Below are positions 54,701-63,119 of a stretch of DNA of 64,000 nt, piece after piece. The notes beneath the pieces were generated by a model that saw only the letters and a list, made by a program, of their open reading frames with translations, had not been told where the DNA came from and did no database searches. The DNA comes from Dyella marensis (GTDB taxonomy: Bacteria; Pseudomonadota; Gammaproteobacteria; Xanthomonadales; Rhodanobacteraceae): NCBI RefSeq assembly GCF_900112865.1, contig NZ_FONH01000002.1, forward strand, positions 563,887 through 627,886, written 5' to 3'. Within the stretch, counting starts at the first letter, position 1; every line of letters starts with the position of its first letter. Position numbers and translations under genes: made by a program.

Positions 54701-57700
54701 TGCGCCCACGCTCACCGTCGAACCGGGCGTAGTACCGGTGAAGTTGTAAGTCGTGCCGGCAATCGCATAGCTGGCCGTGCCTACCGCCGCGTCGGTCACC
54801 GAACCGGCGCCCAACGCCACGCTGCCGGCGAACGCCGCCTGCGTGCCCGCGCCCAGTGCCATCGCCTGGATGCCGTTGGAGGTGGCATTGGTGCCCAGTG
54901 CCACGCCATCGGCCAGGTTCACCGTGGCGGTCTGGCCGATCGCCGTGCCGCCAGGAGCGGTCTGCTGCACGATCGCGCCGTTGCCCAGGCCGATGCCGTT
55001 GTCGCCGTTCACCGTGGTCTGCGGACCGATGGCGACGGATTCCGCACCGATCGCGGCCGAGTCGGTCGCCGCGGAGTTGGCATGGAAGTACTTGATCGGC
55101 GTCACCGAGAACGAACTCATCGCGCCCTTCAGCTGGCGCAGGCTCACCGCATCCTGGTCCTGCGTGCCGTCCGCCAGGTTGGTGATCTGGCGAAAGTCGG
55201 TGGCGTTGCCCACCGATACCGCGCCGAGCAGGTTGCGATCCGTGGTGTTGTACGGGATCACATTGGTGCCGACGATGATCGAGCCGGAGGCCGGCGCGAT
55301 CGCGCGATCGGACACCGCTCCCGCGCCCAACGCGACACCGCCCAGAATCGACACACCCGTGCCCTGGCCCAGCGAGGTGCTGCGGTCTGCCGTGGCGGTG
55401 GAACCGACACCCGCGGCCAGTGCGTTGACGCCGGTGGCCCCGTTGTTGGCGTAGTTGCCGCCCTGCGTGCCGTTGTCGTTGACGCTGTAGTAATGCGTGG
55501 CACCTGCGGCCACCACGTTGCTCAGGTTGTCCACCGCCTGGTTGGTGGCATACAGCTGCGAGCCGTTGATCGCGTCCGTGCTGTTGCCGTTGATGCGGCC
55601 CGCGGCGACATTGGTGACGGTGCGCTCGGCGCCGACCGAACCCACGCTCACCGTGGAATCGGGTCCGGTGCCGGCGAAGGTGTAGGTATTGCCGGCGATC
55701 GTGTAGCTGCCCGTACCAACCGCCACGTCCGTCACGCTGCCGGAACCCAACGCCACATCATTACCGTGCACCGCGTTGGCGCCATTGCCCAGCGCCACGC
55801 CGCCGTTGACCTGCACGGTGCTGCCGTTGCCAAGGGCGATGGAGCCGGCGCCCACCGCGCTATTGCCGCTGCCGATCGCCACGGCACCCGTGCCGTTGGC
55901 CGTATTGTTCGAACCGACCGTGACGGCACCGGTGCCGGTCGCGGAATTCGGATCGCCGATTGCCACCGCGCCATCGCCATTGACCGTCTGGCTCTCGCCC
56001 AGCGCCACGGCACCGGTGCCGCCCAGCACCTGCGAGTTGCGACCACCGGCGATGGAGCCGGTGCCGGCGGTGGCGGCGACCGTGTTCGAATCGCCAAAGG
56101 CCACGGTCGATGCCGCCAGCGCCTGCGAGAGATTGCCGATTGCGGTCGCATTCGCCGCGGCGGCCTTCGCGCCGGGACCGACCGCCGCAGCATTCGCAGC
56201 GGATGCCGTGGCGAATTCGCCAAGCGCAACGCTATTGGTGGCACTGGCGCTGGAGAAGGCGCCAACCGCCGTGGAACCGCTGGCTCCCGATGCCGAGGAG
56301 TTGACGCCGATCGCAATACTGCTGGTCGCCGACGCCGCGGTGTTGGTGCCGAGCGCTATGGCATCGCCGCCCGACGAGTTCGCCTGGTAGCCCTGCGCCA
56401 CGCCCTGGCTGCCCGATGCGGCAGCCCCGACACCCGCCGCCATCGAATTGGATCCGGTGGCACCGTTGTTGAGATAGTTGCCGCCCTGCGTGCCGCCGTC
56501 ATTCACGCTGTAGTAGTGAATGGGCGTGCTGGACGCCGCGAGGGAGTTCACCGCCTGCGTCACCGCATACAGCTGCGAACCGTTGATCACATCCGTGCTG
56601 TTCTGCCCGATGCGGCCGGCGGCGACGTTGGTGATGGTGCGCTCGCTGCCGGCGGCGCCAACGCTGACGGTGCGGGTCGGTGATGTGCCTGCGAAGTTGT
56701 AGGTCGTGCCGGCGATGGTGTAGCTGGCCGTACCGACCGCCGTGGTAGTGGTCGAACCCGAACCCAGCGCGACGTCGCCCGCGTTATTGGCCACTGCCGT
56801 ATCGCCGAATGCCACCGCACCGGCAGCCAGCGCCTTGCTGGCATTGCCCAGCGCCACCGAGCCCTGGCCGATGGCCTGGTTGGTATTGCCGATCGCCACC
56901 GCACCAGCCGCCGCTGTCGTGCCGGCGGCGTCGCCGGCCGCAACGTTGTTTGCACCCATCGTCACGGCGCCGTTGCCGTTGGTGATATTCGGATCGCCGA
57001 TCGCCACCGCGCCATTGCCGGTGACGACCTGGCCCTCACCCAGCGCGACGGCGCCGGTGCCGCCCTTCACTTGCGAGTTGTGGCCGGCGGCGATGGAACC
57101 GGTGCCCGAGGCGGCAGCGACCGTGTTGCTGTCGCCAAATGCCACCGTGGATGCCGCCAGCGCCTTGGACGCATTGCCTGCCGCAAAAGCATTGGCAGCA
57201 CCCGCCGAGGTTCCATATCCGAGCGCCACGCCTTGGGCACCCGAAGCATTGGCCGCACCGCCCATCGCCACGGCATTGGCTGCTCCCGCACTCGCCTGCA
57301 AACCGACGGCAACCGCACTGGCCTGCGTTGCCGCAGCCAGAGTGCCCAACGCAACAGCATTGGTACCGGCCGAGTTCGACTGCAGACCCACGGCAATGGC
57401 GTTGGCCTGCGTCGCTGTCGATTGGCCGCCCACCGCAATGGCATTATTGCCCGATGCCGCAGCGCCTGCGGTCGCGTTGCCGCCAAGCGCGAGGGCCGCC
57501 GCGCCCGTCGCAGCAGCCTGCCGGCCAATAGCCGTCGCATTGGCTTGGCTCGCATTCGCCTGCAAGCCCATGCCGATGCCCTGGTCGCCGGCAACACTCA
57601 CGTCCGTGCCGATCGCTACGGCGCCTTGCCCGGCTGCACCTACACCGACGGTACGCGCGCCGAGGTAGACCGCATTGAGGTTAGTCGCCAAAGCCTGCCA

Positions 57701-58399
57701 GCCGACTGCCGTCGCGTGGGTACCGCCAGTGATGGTCGAGCCCGAGCCAAGGGCAAGGGCGTTGTTCGAGTTGACGACAGCGGTCTGGTAGCCGACAGCG
57801 ATGCTGTTCACCGAATTGGCGTCCACCGAACTGCCCGGCCCGAGCGCCATGGCATTGGTGGTTGAGGCCGCTGCACTGGTGCCGATAGCGATGGAGTTGC
57901 CGCCCGTAGCCGTTACGTCGGTACCCATGGCGATCGCACCGCCGGCCGTCGCGCCGGCCGAGCCGGTGCGTGCGCCGATATAGATCGAATTGATTGCGGT
58001 CGACAGCGCCTGGAAACCGAGAGAGACGCTGTTCTGTCCGGCCGAGTGCGAGTTGTAGCCCACCGCCAGGCCACCGAGCACGTCGGCATGCGCCAGCGAA
58101 CCGAGCGCGGTGGCGCCGATGCCGCTGGCCGCGGAACTCAGGCCCATGCACGAAGCCGTGCTGTTATAGGCGTTGTAAGGCGCCCCGCTGCAATCCACCG
58201 TCTGCGCATGCGCCGGCAACACCCAAGCGCTCCCGCCCAACGCCGCCAGCCCGAGGAGAAGGCCGGCACTCAATCGATGCCGCGATCGATGGCGCACGGC
58301 GCCGTGCGCGCTGCCACCGGGATTGCTGGTGGCCAGCTCCGAAACCACCACGAGCTGGTTCAGCGCGCGGTTCCAGACTTTGCTGTGGATCTTGTTCAT
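51791..58399 (-). CDS. Trimeric autotransporter adhesin (YadA/Hia type), 2202 residues
   Basis: Start MNKIHSKVWNRALNQ is chosen because it begins an extended signal peptide region and because AGGAG lies six bases before it; an ATG two codons earlier abuts that site. The signal ends near PAHAQ. The passenger is built from YadA-type head repeats (GAxAxALG-like, many dozens), neck motifs (DAINGSQL or DAVNGSQL, at least seven) and four inserts with HYYSVND plus three with KYFHANS. The last 70 residues form the trimeric barrel anchor (SAAVAVGTFHGESGVAVGVS) ending in Trp. The surface fibre would bind host or abiotic surfaces. Internal blocks are duplicated; see the repeat entries. Confidence 0.95.
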   Translation of the reverse strand: MNKIHSKVWNRALNQLVVVSELATSNPGGSAHGAVRHRSRHRLSAGLLLGLAALGGSAWVLPAHAQTVDCSGAPYNAYNSTASCMGLSSAASGIGATALGSLAHADVLGGLAVGYNSHSAGQNSVSLGFQALSTAINSIYIGARTGSAGATAGGAIAMGTDVTATGGNSIAIGTSAAASTTNAMALGPGSSVDANSVNSIAVGYQTAVVNSNNALALGSGSTITGGTHATAVGWQALATNLNAVYLGARTVGVGAAGQGAVAIGTDVSVAGDQGIGMGLQANASQANATAIGRQAAATGAAALALGGNATAGAAASGNNAIAVGGQSTATQANAIAVGLQSNSAGTNAVALGTLAAATQASAVAVGLQASAGAANAVAMGGAANASGAQGVALGYGTSAGAANAFAAGNASKALAASTVAFGDSNTVAAASGTGSIAAGHNSQVKGGTGAVALGEGQVVTGNGAVAIGDPNITNGNGAVTMGANNVAAGDAAGTTAAAGAVAIGNTNQAIGQGSVALGNASKALAAGAVAFGDTAVANNAGDVALGSGSTTTTAVGTASYTIAGTTYNFAGTSPTRTVSVGAAGSERTITNVAAGRIGQNSTDVINGSQLYAVTQAVNSLAASSTPIHYYSVNDGGTQGGNYLNNGATGSNSMAAGVGAAASGSQGVAQGYQANSSGGDAIALGTNTAASATSSIAIGVNSSASGASGSTAVGAFSSASATNSVALGEFATASAANAAAVGPGAKAAAANATAIGNLSQALAASTVAFGDSNTVAATAGTGSIAGGRNSQVLGGTGAVALGESQTVNGDGAVAIGDPNSATGTGAVTVGSNNTANGTGAVAIGSGNSAVGAGSIALGNGSTVQVNGGVALGNGANAVHGNDVALGSGSVTDVAVGTGSYTIAGNTYTFAGTGPDSTVSVGSVGAERTVTNVAAGRINGNSTDAINGSQLYATNQAVDNLSNVVAAGATHYYSVNDNGTQGGNYANNGATGVNALAAGVGSTATADRSTSLGQGTGVSILGGVALGAGAVSDRAIAPASGSIIVGTNVIPYNTTDRNLLGAVSVGNATDFRQITNLADGTQDQDAVSLRQLKGAMSSFSVTPIKYFHANSAATDSAAIGAESVAIGPQTTVNGDNGIGLGNGAIVQQTAPGGTAIGQTATVNLADGVALGTNATSNGIQAMALGAGTQAAFAGSVALGAGSVTDAAVGTASYAIAGTTYNFTGTTPGSTVSVGAPGAERTITNVAAGRISGGSTDAINGSQLYAATQAIDALNTSVVANAIHYYSVNDGGTQQSNYANNGATGVNSVASGPGTLAAGVGSVAMGHNSQVQSGTGAVAIGEGQTVNGDGAVAIGDPNTVSGTGAVGMGANNTVNGNGAVALGNGNNAQGVGSVALGNASSALAAGAVAFGNAATANNANDVALGSGSTTTAAVGTANTVINGTTYAFAGTNPTSTVSVGSVGNERTVTNVAAGRISGSSTDAINGSQLFQTNQALNTVGNTVTNLGDSIANSYGGSTTYDPTTGTLNTSITYAGNTYSSLQQIFNQISGVVDGAGIKYFHANSTLADSQPTGTNSVAIGPVSNATTTDAVSIGNGATAGANVGDVALGAGSTTGTVVQTGSGTIDGNTYTYAGATPTSTVSVGAPGAERTITNVAAGQVNGGSTDAVNGSQLFATNQAVENLSSTVTANATHYYSVNDGGTQGGNYANNGATGANALAAGVGASATAASGTALGQNTGVSVLGGVALGSGAVSDRAIAPTSGSILVGTNVIPYNTTDRNLLGAVSVGNTTDFRQITNVADGTLDQDAVTLRQLKGAMSSFSVTPIKYFHANSTASDSLAAGAESVAVGPQTTVNGDNGVGIGNGAIVQQTAPGGTAIGQNATVNLADGVALGTNATSNGIQAMALGAGTQAAFAGSVALGAGSVTDAAVGTASTTLAGTTYNFAGTTPVSTVSVGAVGAERTLTNVAAGRISGSSTDAINGSQLYATNQTLQQLYTSLQNLTTTVNNLPSQGPGNGTTINTYQTSVDNTKNATATGSNSTAVGAGSTATADNSVAIGANSVANTANTVSVGSVGNERTITNVAAGTNATDAVNVGQLNEAIESAKNWSKDYVDQRFQTVDRDLNRIGNRANAGIASAMAMASLPQAYQPNQSSAAVAVGTFHGESGVAVGVSTITESGRYVFKLNATTNSRGDTGAGVGAGVVW
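52455..53597 (-). repeat. Duplicated block in the adhesin gene, C-terminal copy
   Basis: Lines up base for base, without insertion or deletion, with 54618-55760. Anchor words were checked at 52455/54618, 52951/55114, 53315/55478, 53391/55554 and 53586/55749; every offset is 2163 bases, exactly 721 codons. Similarity is high but not complete. Confidence 0.85.
54618..55760 (-). repeat. Duplicated block in the adhesin gene, N-terminal copy
   Basis: Partner of 52455-53597. Both encode the same order: head repeats, neck, a YYSVND insert, GVALGxGAVSDRAIAP, a ...IPYNTTDRNLLGAVSVG segment, a KYFHANS insert and another head. A fixed offset over 1.1 kb points to duplication or gene conversion within the reading frame. 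Confidence 0.85.
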
Positions 58400-58617
58400 T
58401 ACCATCTCCTCGTTCTTGCATCGGGCGGGGTGCGCAAGGAGCGGCGGCGAACCATGTTGCGGGCGCAAAGCGCTCCGGGCCCGGAGCCATCCAGGCTCCG
58501 CGCCGTCGGCGCGCTCGACGCGCGTATTCGGTTTTCCGCGGCCCCGTGTTATCCGCGCGCGGTATGCTCCGCGCGCGTCACGGCAACGGTCTCCGGAATC
58601 CGGACCGGATCAGTTGC

Positions 58618-58716
58618 TCAATCGGGTGGGGCGGCTCGGGGCCGCGGTGATGCGATGGGTTGGAGATTCCCCTGGAACAGCGGGCGCTGGTGTCGCTCCG
58701 ACTCGACCAACGTCAT
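58618..58716 (-). CDS. Possible 32-residue leader ORF upstream of the adhesin gene
   Basis: AGGAG sits eight bases before the ATG, better than most sites in this region. The peptide begins MTLVESERHQRPLFQGN and ends in PRPRAAPPD. No family known. It points toward the adhesin gene 218 bases away and could be a regulatory leader peptide, or a chance ORF in GC-rich DNA. Confidence 0.25.
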   Translation of the reverse strand: MTLVESERHQRPLFQGNLQPIASPRPRAAPPD

Positions 58717-59319
58717 GTCGATTACTCCTACGTCCTGACCATCTGGATGGATACGAATCCGTTGCGTATGCCGCTTCCCTCCATGGGAAGGCCCCCCTTT
58801 CCATCTCTCTTTGGCCTCACCGTTCCAAGCCGCGAAACTACGCGGCAACGGTGACTGCAAGACTGAAGCGCAAGCACTATCCATGAACTTCCGTGCAAGG
58901 CTTGATTGCGTTTTTCCACAGAGTGGTTTGCGATTTTCTTTTCACGCTGCGTGCCTTCCGCATCGTGCTCCGCGAGCAAAACCGCTGCACCACTGTCGCT
59001 CGGCAACACGCCCCCGCGACGCGAAGGAATGACTCCTCGCATCGACGATCTGCTGCCACTACGCGTTACGCGCGATGCCGCTTTTGAACTGCCCCCTGTA
59101 GCACTCCGCTCTGTGAGACCGTGCGCATCGCAGGCCTTTCTTCCGGAAAGGTACGAGGTGCAACGATCGGTTGGCATCGCCGGAAAATTTCAATGCGAAT
59201 CGTCCGGTGACGCGCACGCGAGATTAGGTCAAGTATTGCGAAAGTTATAGGCGCGATTTTGTCGACTTGCGATGCACGTCACTCAATTTTCGTGCAATGC
59301 ATAGTTGACGAACTTCTGC

Positions 59320-59336
59320 GTCATGCCTGGCATGAC
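59320..59336. promoter_or_regulatory. Perfect palindrome, candidate operator
   Basis: GTCATGC-CTG-GCATGAC: seven-base arms around three bases, within the AT-richer stretch about 0.9 kb upstream of the adhesin and 180 bases beyond the mutarotase stop. Size and symmetry fit a dimeric repressor site. No regulator is identified. Confidence 0.4.
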
Positions 59337-59516
59337 ATTCGCCGAAAGCGCACTCACATAGATGACAGCTGTCTGATGGCCATTCTCATTTAGAGGTCCA
59401 AATGAAATGACACGCGCATCTCATATGCCGCGGCAGTCCGCCATGACTTCCGGCCTACATGAAGATTGAAATACAGCCGCAAAGGACGAGGGCTGCCAGG
59501 AAAAGACAGCCGCGTT

Positions 59517-59855
59517 TCAGGGGCACTCGCGCAGCGAGAAGATCCGCTCCATCGGCACCCACTTCTGCCCGGGCTTCGCCCACGGCAGGCGTTGCTGGAA
59601 GGTATCCATCAACGATTCCCACGCCTGCACGCGCGGGTTGGCGGCATCGGCGGCGGCCTTGGCGGCGCCGTCGAAGTCGTCCGTCACGTCCATCGCCAGC
59701 ACCAGGCGATTCCTGGTCCGGAAAATCTCAAGGTCGAGTACGCCTGCTTCGCGGATCGAAGCGACGATCTCCGGCCAGATCTGCCCGGGGCGGTGCCAAC
59801 GCTCATATTCGGCGATCGACTGCGGATCGTCGTGCAGGTCCAGTGCGAAATACAT
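59517..59855 (-). CDS. L-rhamnose/L-fucose mutarotase family protein
   Basis: 112 residues from MYFALDLHDD, with GAGG eight bases before; an upstream ATG would overlap fucP. The RhaM-type ferredoxin-like fold is recognised by YFALDLHDD, YERWHRPGQIWPEI and the MDVTDDFD and QKWVPMERIF blocks. The family interconverts alpha and beta forms of 6-deoxyhexoses. Being cotranscribed with fucP, it most likely acts on L-fucose and hands the right anomer to the dehydrogenase encoded at 14312. Confidence 0.87.
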   Translation of the reverse strand: MYFALDLHDDPQSIAEYERWHRPGQIWPEIVASIREAGVLDLEIFRTRNRLVLAMDVTDDFDGAAKAAADAANPRVQAWESLMDTFQQRLPWAKPGQKWVPMERIFSLRECP

Positions 59856-59865
59856 CCGCGGCACC

Positions 59866-61218
59866 TCAGCGCTCCACCGCACCGCGCAGGCGCGCGAACA
59901 GCAAGATCACCACGAAGCTCGCCGCCGGCACCAGCATGGCGCGCGAGATGCCCGCGGCGTCCGACACCGCGCCCATCGCCGCGGTCAGCACCGCGCCGCC
60001 GATGATGGTCATCACCAGCAGGGCCGAGCCAAGCTTGCGCTCGTCATCGCCGCGCCCTTCCACGCCCAGCGCGAAGATCGTCGGGTACATCACCGACATG
60101 AAGAAGCTGCAGGCCACCAGCGCACACGCACCGGCCACGCCCGGCACCGCCACCGCGAACACGGTCAGCGCCACGTTCACCGCCGCGAACAGCGCCAGCA
60201 ACCGGCGCGGCGCGACATAGCGCATCAGCGCGCTGCCGGCAAAGCGCCCGGCCATGAAGCAGGCCAGCGACACCAGCATGTAGTTGGCCGCCAGCTTGGC
60301 CGGCGTACCGGGCATGGTCGCCTGCACGTAGCGGATCAGGTAACTCCATACGCCGACCTGCGCGCCCACATAGAAGAACTGCGCCGCCAGCGTGGCGAGG
60401 AAACGGCGATCGCCGAGCAGGCGCGCGAGCGCGCCGTGGTCGCGCGGCACGGCGCCCTCCTCCACCGCATGCACGGCGGGAAAACGCGTCAGCAGGATCA
60501 GCAGGCCCCAGGCCAGCACCACCAGGCCGATCGCCAGATAGGGCAATTGCACCGCCGCCGTCTCGTGCGCGACGAAGGCGGCGCGCTCTGCCGCGCTCAG
60601 CGCCGCCAGCTGCTCGGGCGTGTGCTCGACACCGGAGAAGATGAAATGCTGGCCGATCAGGATGCCGGTGATCGAACCCAGCGGATTGAACGCCTGTGCC
60701 AGGTTCAGCCGGCGCGCCGCGCTTTCGCGCGGCCCCAGCAACGTCACGAACGGGTTGGCGGAGGTCTCGAGGAAGGCAAGACCACTGGCGATCACGAACA
60801 GCGCGAACAGGAAGAAGCCGTAGGTGCCCTGCTGCGCCGCCGGCCAGAACAGCAGCGCGCCCAGCCCGTACAGCGCCAGCCCGAACACCACCGCACTCTT
60901 GTAGCCGAAGCGGCGCATATAGATGCCGGCCGGCATCGCCACCAGGAAGTAGCCCAGGTAGAACGCGCTCTGCACCAGGCCCGCCTGGAAGTCGTTCAGC
61001 ACGAACGCCTTCTTGAACTGCGGGATCAGCACGTCGTTGAGGTTGTTGGCCACGCCCCACAGGAAGAACAGGCTGACGATCAATGCCAGCGGTAGCGGCG
61101 AGCGGCCCGCCGCCCGGGATGAGGACGCCGCCATCGGCGGCATTTCCGTTGTCGTCTGCAAACCGCCCACCCCGCTAGCTGTCGTCCCCGCAGGGACAAG
61201 TCGCGACTGATTGTGCAA
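59866..61218 (-). CDS. fucP: L-fucose:proton symporter
   Basis: Up to 450 residues. FFLWGVANNLNDVLIPQFKK, ALGALLFWPAA-like and ETSANPFVTLLGP are hallmark FucP blocks, and about twelve membrane helices follow. The homologous part starts near residue 38, so translation may begin at an internal Met (MPPMAASSS, 61143) instead of the first ATG. It takes up L-fucose released in the periplasm by the GH29 enzymes. It is divergent from the iclR-type gene and ends eleven bases before the mutarotase ATG. Confidence 0.92.
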   Translation of the reverse strand: MHNQSRLVPAGTTASGVGGLQTTTEMPPMAASSSRAAGRSPLPLALIVSLFFLWGVANNLNDVLIPQFKKAFVLNDFQAGLVQSAFYLGYFLVAMPAGIYMRRFGYKSAVVFGLALYGLGALLFWPAAQQGTYGFFLFALFVIASGLAFLETSANPFVTLLGPRESAARRLNLAQAFNPLGSITGILIGQHFIFSGVEHTPEQLAALSAAERAAFVAHETAAVQLPYLAIGLVVLAWGLLILLTRFPAVHAVEEGAVPRDHGALARLLGDRRFLATLAAQFFYVGAQVGVWSYLIRYVQATMPGTPAKLAANYMLVSLACFMAGRFAGSALMRYVAPRRLLALFAAVNVALTVFAVAVPGVAGACALVACSFFMSVMYPTIFALGVEGRGDDERKLGSALLVMTIIGGAVLTAAMGAVSDAAGISRAMLVPAASFVVILLFARLRGAVER

Positions 61219-61334
61219 ATATGAACAGCAATTTCACCCGTAGCACAAGATGCAACGCAGCAACGCAGCCCCCGGCGCATGGCAAGGCACGGCGCGCTGA
61301 GGCAAGCTTGCCGGTCACGGAGGGGAACTGAAGC
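61219..61334. promoter_or_regulatory. Divergent promoter region, fucP versus iclR-type gene
   Basis: 116 bases. The AT-rich part GATTGTGCAAATATGAACAG at about 61207-61227 runs into AGCAATTTCACC, which resembles the two words found before the fucose dehydrogenase gene. A strong ribosome site (GGAGGGGAA) precedes the regulator ATG. Confidence 0.4.
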
Positions 61335-62114
61335 ATGCCGAAGAAGAGCACACCCAAGTACCGCGCGCCGGCGCTGGACAAAGGCCTGGACATCCTGGAG
61401 CTGCTCGCCGGCTCGCACGTCCCGTTGAGCATCGCCGAAGTCTCCGAGGGTGTGGGCCGTTCGCGCGGCGAGATTTTCCGCATGCTGCAGGTGCTGGAAG
61501 AGCGCGACTACATCATGCGCGGCGAAGGCGACTCCGGTTACTCGATCACCCCGCGGCTGTTCCGCTTAGGGATGGAGCAGCCGCCGTTGAAGAGCGCGGT
61601 GGAAGCGGCCCTGCCGGTGATGCATCGCCTTGCCCACGCGGTGGACCAGTCCTGCCACCTGGTGGTGCCGTCGCGCGAGCAGATCGTGGTGATCGCGCGC
61701 ATCGACCCGCCCGGCGAGATCGGCCTGGTGGTGCGCGTCGGCCACCGCCGCCCGATGTCGCAGGCGACTTCCGGCCATGTATTGCTGGCGTTCCAGACCG
61801 ACGAAGTGCAGAAGCTGTGGCTGGACATGATCGCCGCGCACGAGCCGGAGCTGGATCGCAAGAAGCTGCTGCGGCACGCGACGCAGGTGCGTACTCACGG
61901 TTACGCCACCGCGGCGAGCCATATCGTCGACGGCGTGACCGACCTGTCCGCGCCGGTGCTGCAGCATGGCAGCGCGGTATGCGCGCTGACGGTGCCCTTC
62001 ATCGAACGGCGCGCCTCGGCGATCAGCGAGAAGCTGACGCTGGAGCATCTGCGCCAGGCGGCGGCGGACATCTCCGATACGCTGCAGTATGGCGGCCCTT
62101 CCCGCGCCGATTGA
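61335..62114 (+). CDS. IclR-family regulator, probable fucose regulator
   Basis: 259 residues. Residues 10-75 hold the winged helix (ALDKGLDILELLAG, SIAEVSEGVGRSRGEIFRMLQVLEE), and 85-250 the IclR effector domain (HRLAHAVDQSCHLVVPS, GHVLLAFQT, VCALTVPFI). Its divergent neighbour is fucP, so it probably senses L-fucose or a catabolite and controls fucP, its mutarotase and perhaps the distant fucose operon. The stop is followed after three bases by a hairpin repeat. Confidence 0.88.
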   Translation: MPKKSTPKYRAPALDKGLDILELLAGSHVPLSIAEVSEGVGRSRGEIFRMLQVLEERDYIMRGEGDSGYSITPRLFRLGMEQPPLKSAVEAALPVMHRLAHAVDQSCHLVVPSREQIVVIARIDPPGEIGLVVRVGHRRPMSQATSGHVLLAFQTDEVQKLWLDMIAAHEPELDRKKLLRHATQVRTHGYATAASHIVDGVTDLSAPVLQHGSAVCALTVPFIERRASAISEKLTLEHLRQAAADISDTLQYGGPSRAD

Positions 62115-62117
62115 ACG

Positions 62118-62207
62118 CGTAGGTTGGGGTGAGCCGAAGGCGAACCCCAACGGACCTCACACGTGACCGCCACGTTGGGGTTCGCCTGCGGCTCACCCCA
62201 ACCTACG
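62118..62207. repeat. Hairpin repeat, family CGTAGGTTGGGG, copy 5
   Basis: Full copy: left arm CGTAGGTTGGGGTGAGCC followed by GAAGGCGAACCCCAAC, loop of about 25 bases, right arm GTTGGGGTTCGCCTGC then GGCTCACCCCAACCTACG. It begins three bases past the stop of the iclR-type gene. Confidence 0.9.
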
Positions 62208-62306
62208 CCAGTCGCCGCGCGTTAACGAACGCCAGCATGTCTTTTTCACGCCCTGCCACGCCGTCTATACCGACACTGGCGTACCTGACGCCGCCAGGAG
62301 CGCGCC

Positions 62307-63119
62307 ATGCCTTCGTCCCTTCCGCGCTGGTGCATCGTGATCCCCTGCCACAACGAGGAACGCGCCATCGGCGGCGTGCTCAACGGTGCGCAACGGCTGG
62401 GCGTGCCGATCTGCGTAGTCGATGACGGCTCCACCGACGCGACCCACAAGATCGTCTCGCGCCACCCCGGCGTGACCTTGCTGCGCCACGATGGCCGCCA
62501 CGGCAAGGGCGAGGCGCTGCGCACCGGCCTGCGCGCCGCGCGGCAGAGCGGTTTCGAAGCGGTGTTGACCATGGACGGCGACGGCCAGCACCAGGCCGAC
62601 GATGTGCCGTACATGCTGGCGGCGGCCAAGCGCCATCCCGGCAGCCTGGTGATCGGCGCGCGCATGCTCGACACGGAACGCCAACCGCGCGCAAGGCACC
62701 TGGCCAACCGCGTGGCCGACTGGGGCATCTCCTGGGCCTGCGCGCGCGGCATCGCCGATACGCAGAGCGGCCAGCGCTGGTATCCGCCCGCCGTGCTCGA
62801 GATGGCCGACACCACCACCGAAGGCTTCGCCTACGAAGCATCGCTGCTGATCCGCGCCTGCCGCGAGGCCGGCGTCGACGTCGTCTCCGTGCCCATCCCC
62901 TCGCGCTACGGCGCGCAATTCCGCCACAGCCATTTCCGTCCGCTGCTGGACGTGGCCCGCATCACCTGGGCCACTTCAAGGCATCTGTTCGGCTATGGCC
63001 AGCTGCGCGAAAGCTATCGCCTGGCGCAGGAACGCCATGCCCTGGTCGAACACCACCGCGTACGCATGGCCGCCGACGGCGTCCATCTCAGCGCCGGCCT
63101 TCCCGGGGGACCCGGCTGA
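62307..63119 (+). CDS. GT2-family glycosyltransferase (DPM1-like)
   Basis: 270 residues. GT-A fold: IVIPCHNEE (10-18), Asp39-Asp40 in VVDDGSTDAT, and the metal-binding DGDGQH with Asp90 and Asp92. IGARM and ADTQSGQRWYPP are conserved in polyprenyl-phosphate sugar transferases. There is no membrane segment, so it acts at the cytoplasmic face. Donor and acceptor unknown. Its last 32 bases overlap the converging hydrolase gene. Confidence 0.88.
   Translation: MPSSLPRWCIVIPCHNEERAIGGVLNGAQRLGVPICVVDDGSTDATHKIVSRHPGVTLLRHDGRHGKGEALRTGLRAARQSGFEAVLTMDGDGQHQADDVPYMLAAAKRHPGSLVIGARMLDTERQPRARHLANRVADWGISWACARGIADTQSGQRWYPPAVLEMADTTTEGFAYEASLLIRACREAGVDVVSVPIPSRYGAQFRHSHFRPLLDVARITWATSRHLFGYGQLRESYRLAQERHALVEHHRVRMAADGVHLSAGLPGGPG

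Larger units (their letters stand above)
58400..59516. other. Long non-coding region upstream of the adhesin gene
   Basis: 1117 bases between the mutarotase stop and the adhesin start, much longer than other gaps here. The right third (59230-59460) is AT-richer than the rest and contains the palindrome at 59320. A small ORF with a good ribosome site lies at 58618-58716. Other reading frames are not protein-like. The adhesin promoter and probably a long 5' leader must be here. Confidence 0.6.

Noticed and set aside
52430..56683. 1417-codon open frame antisense to the adhesin gene
   Set aside because: The peptide is a mirror of the adhesin repeats and has no ribosome site or family features.
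51791..58399. Possible CRISPR or tandem-repeat array
   Set aside because: The repeats are in-frame head and neck modules of the adhesin and do not have the repeat-spacer regularity of CRISPR.
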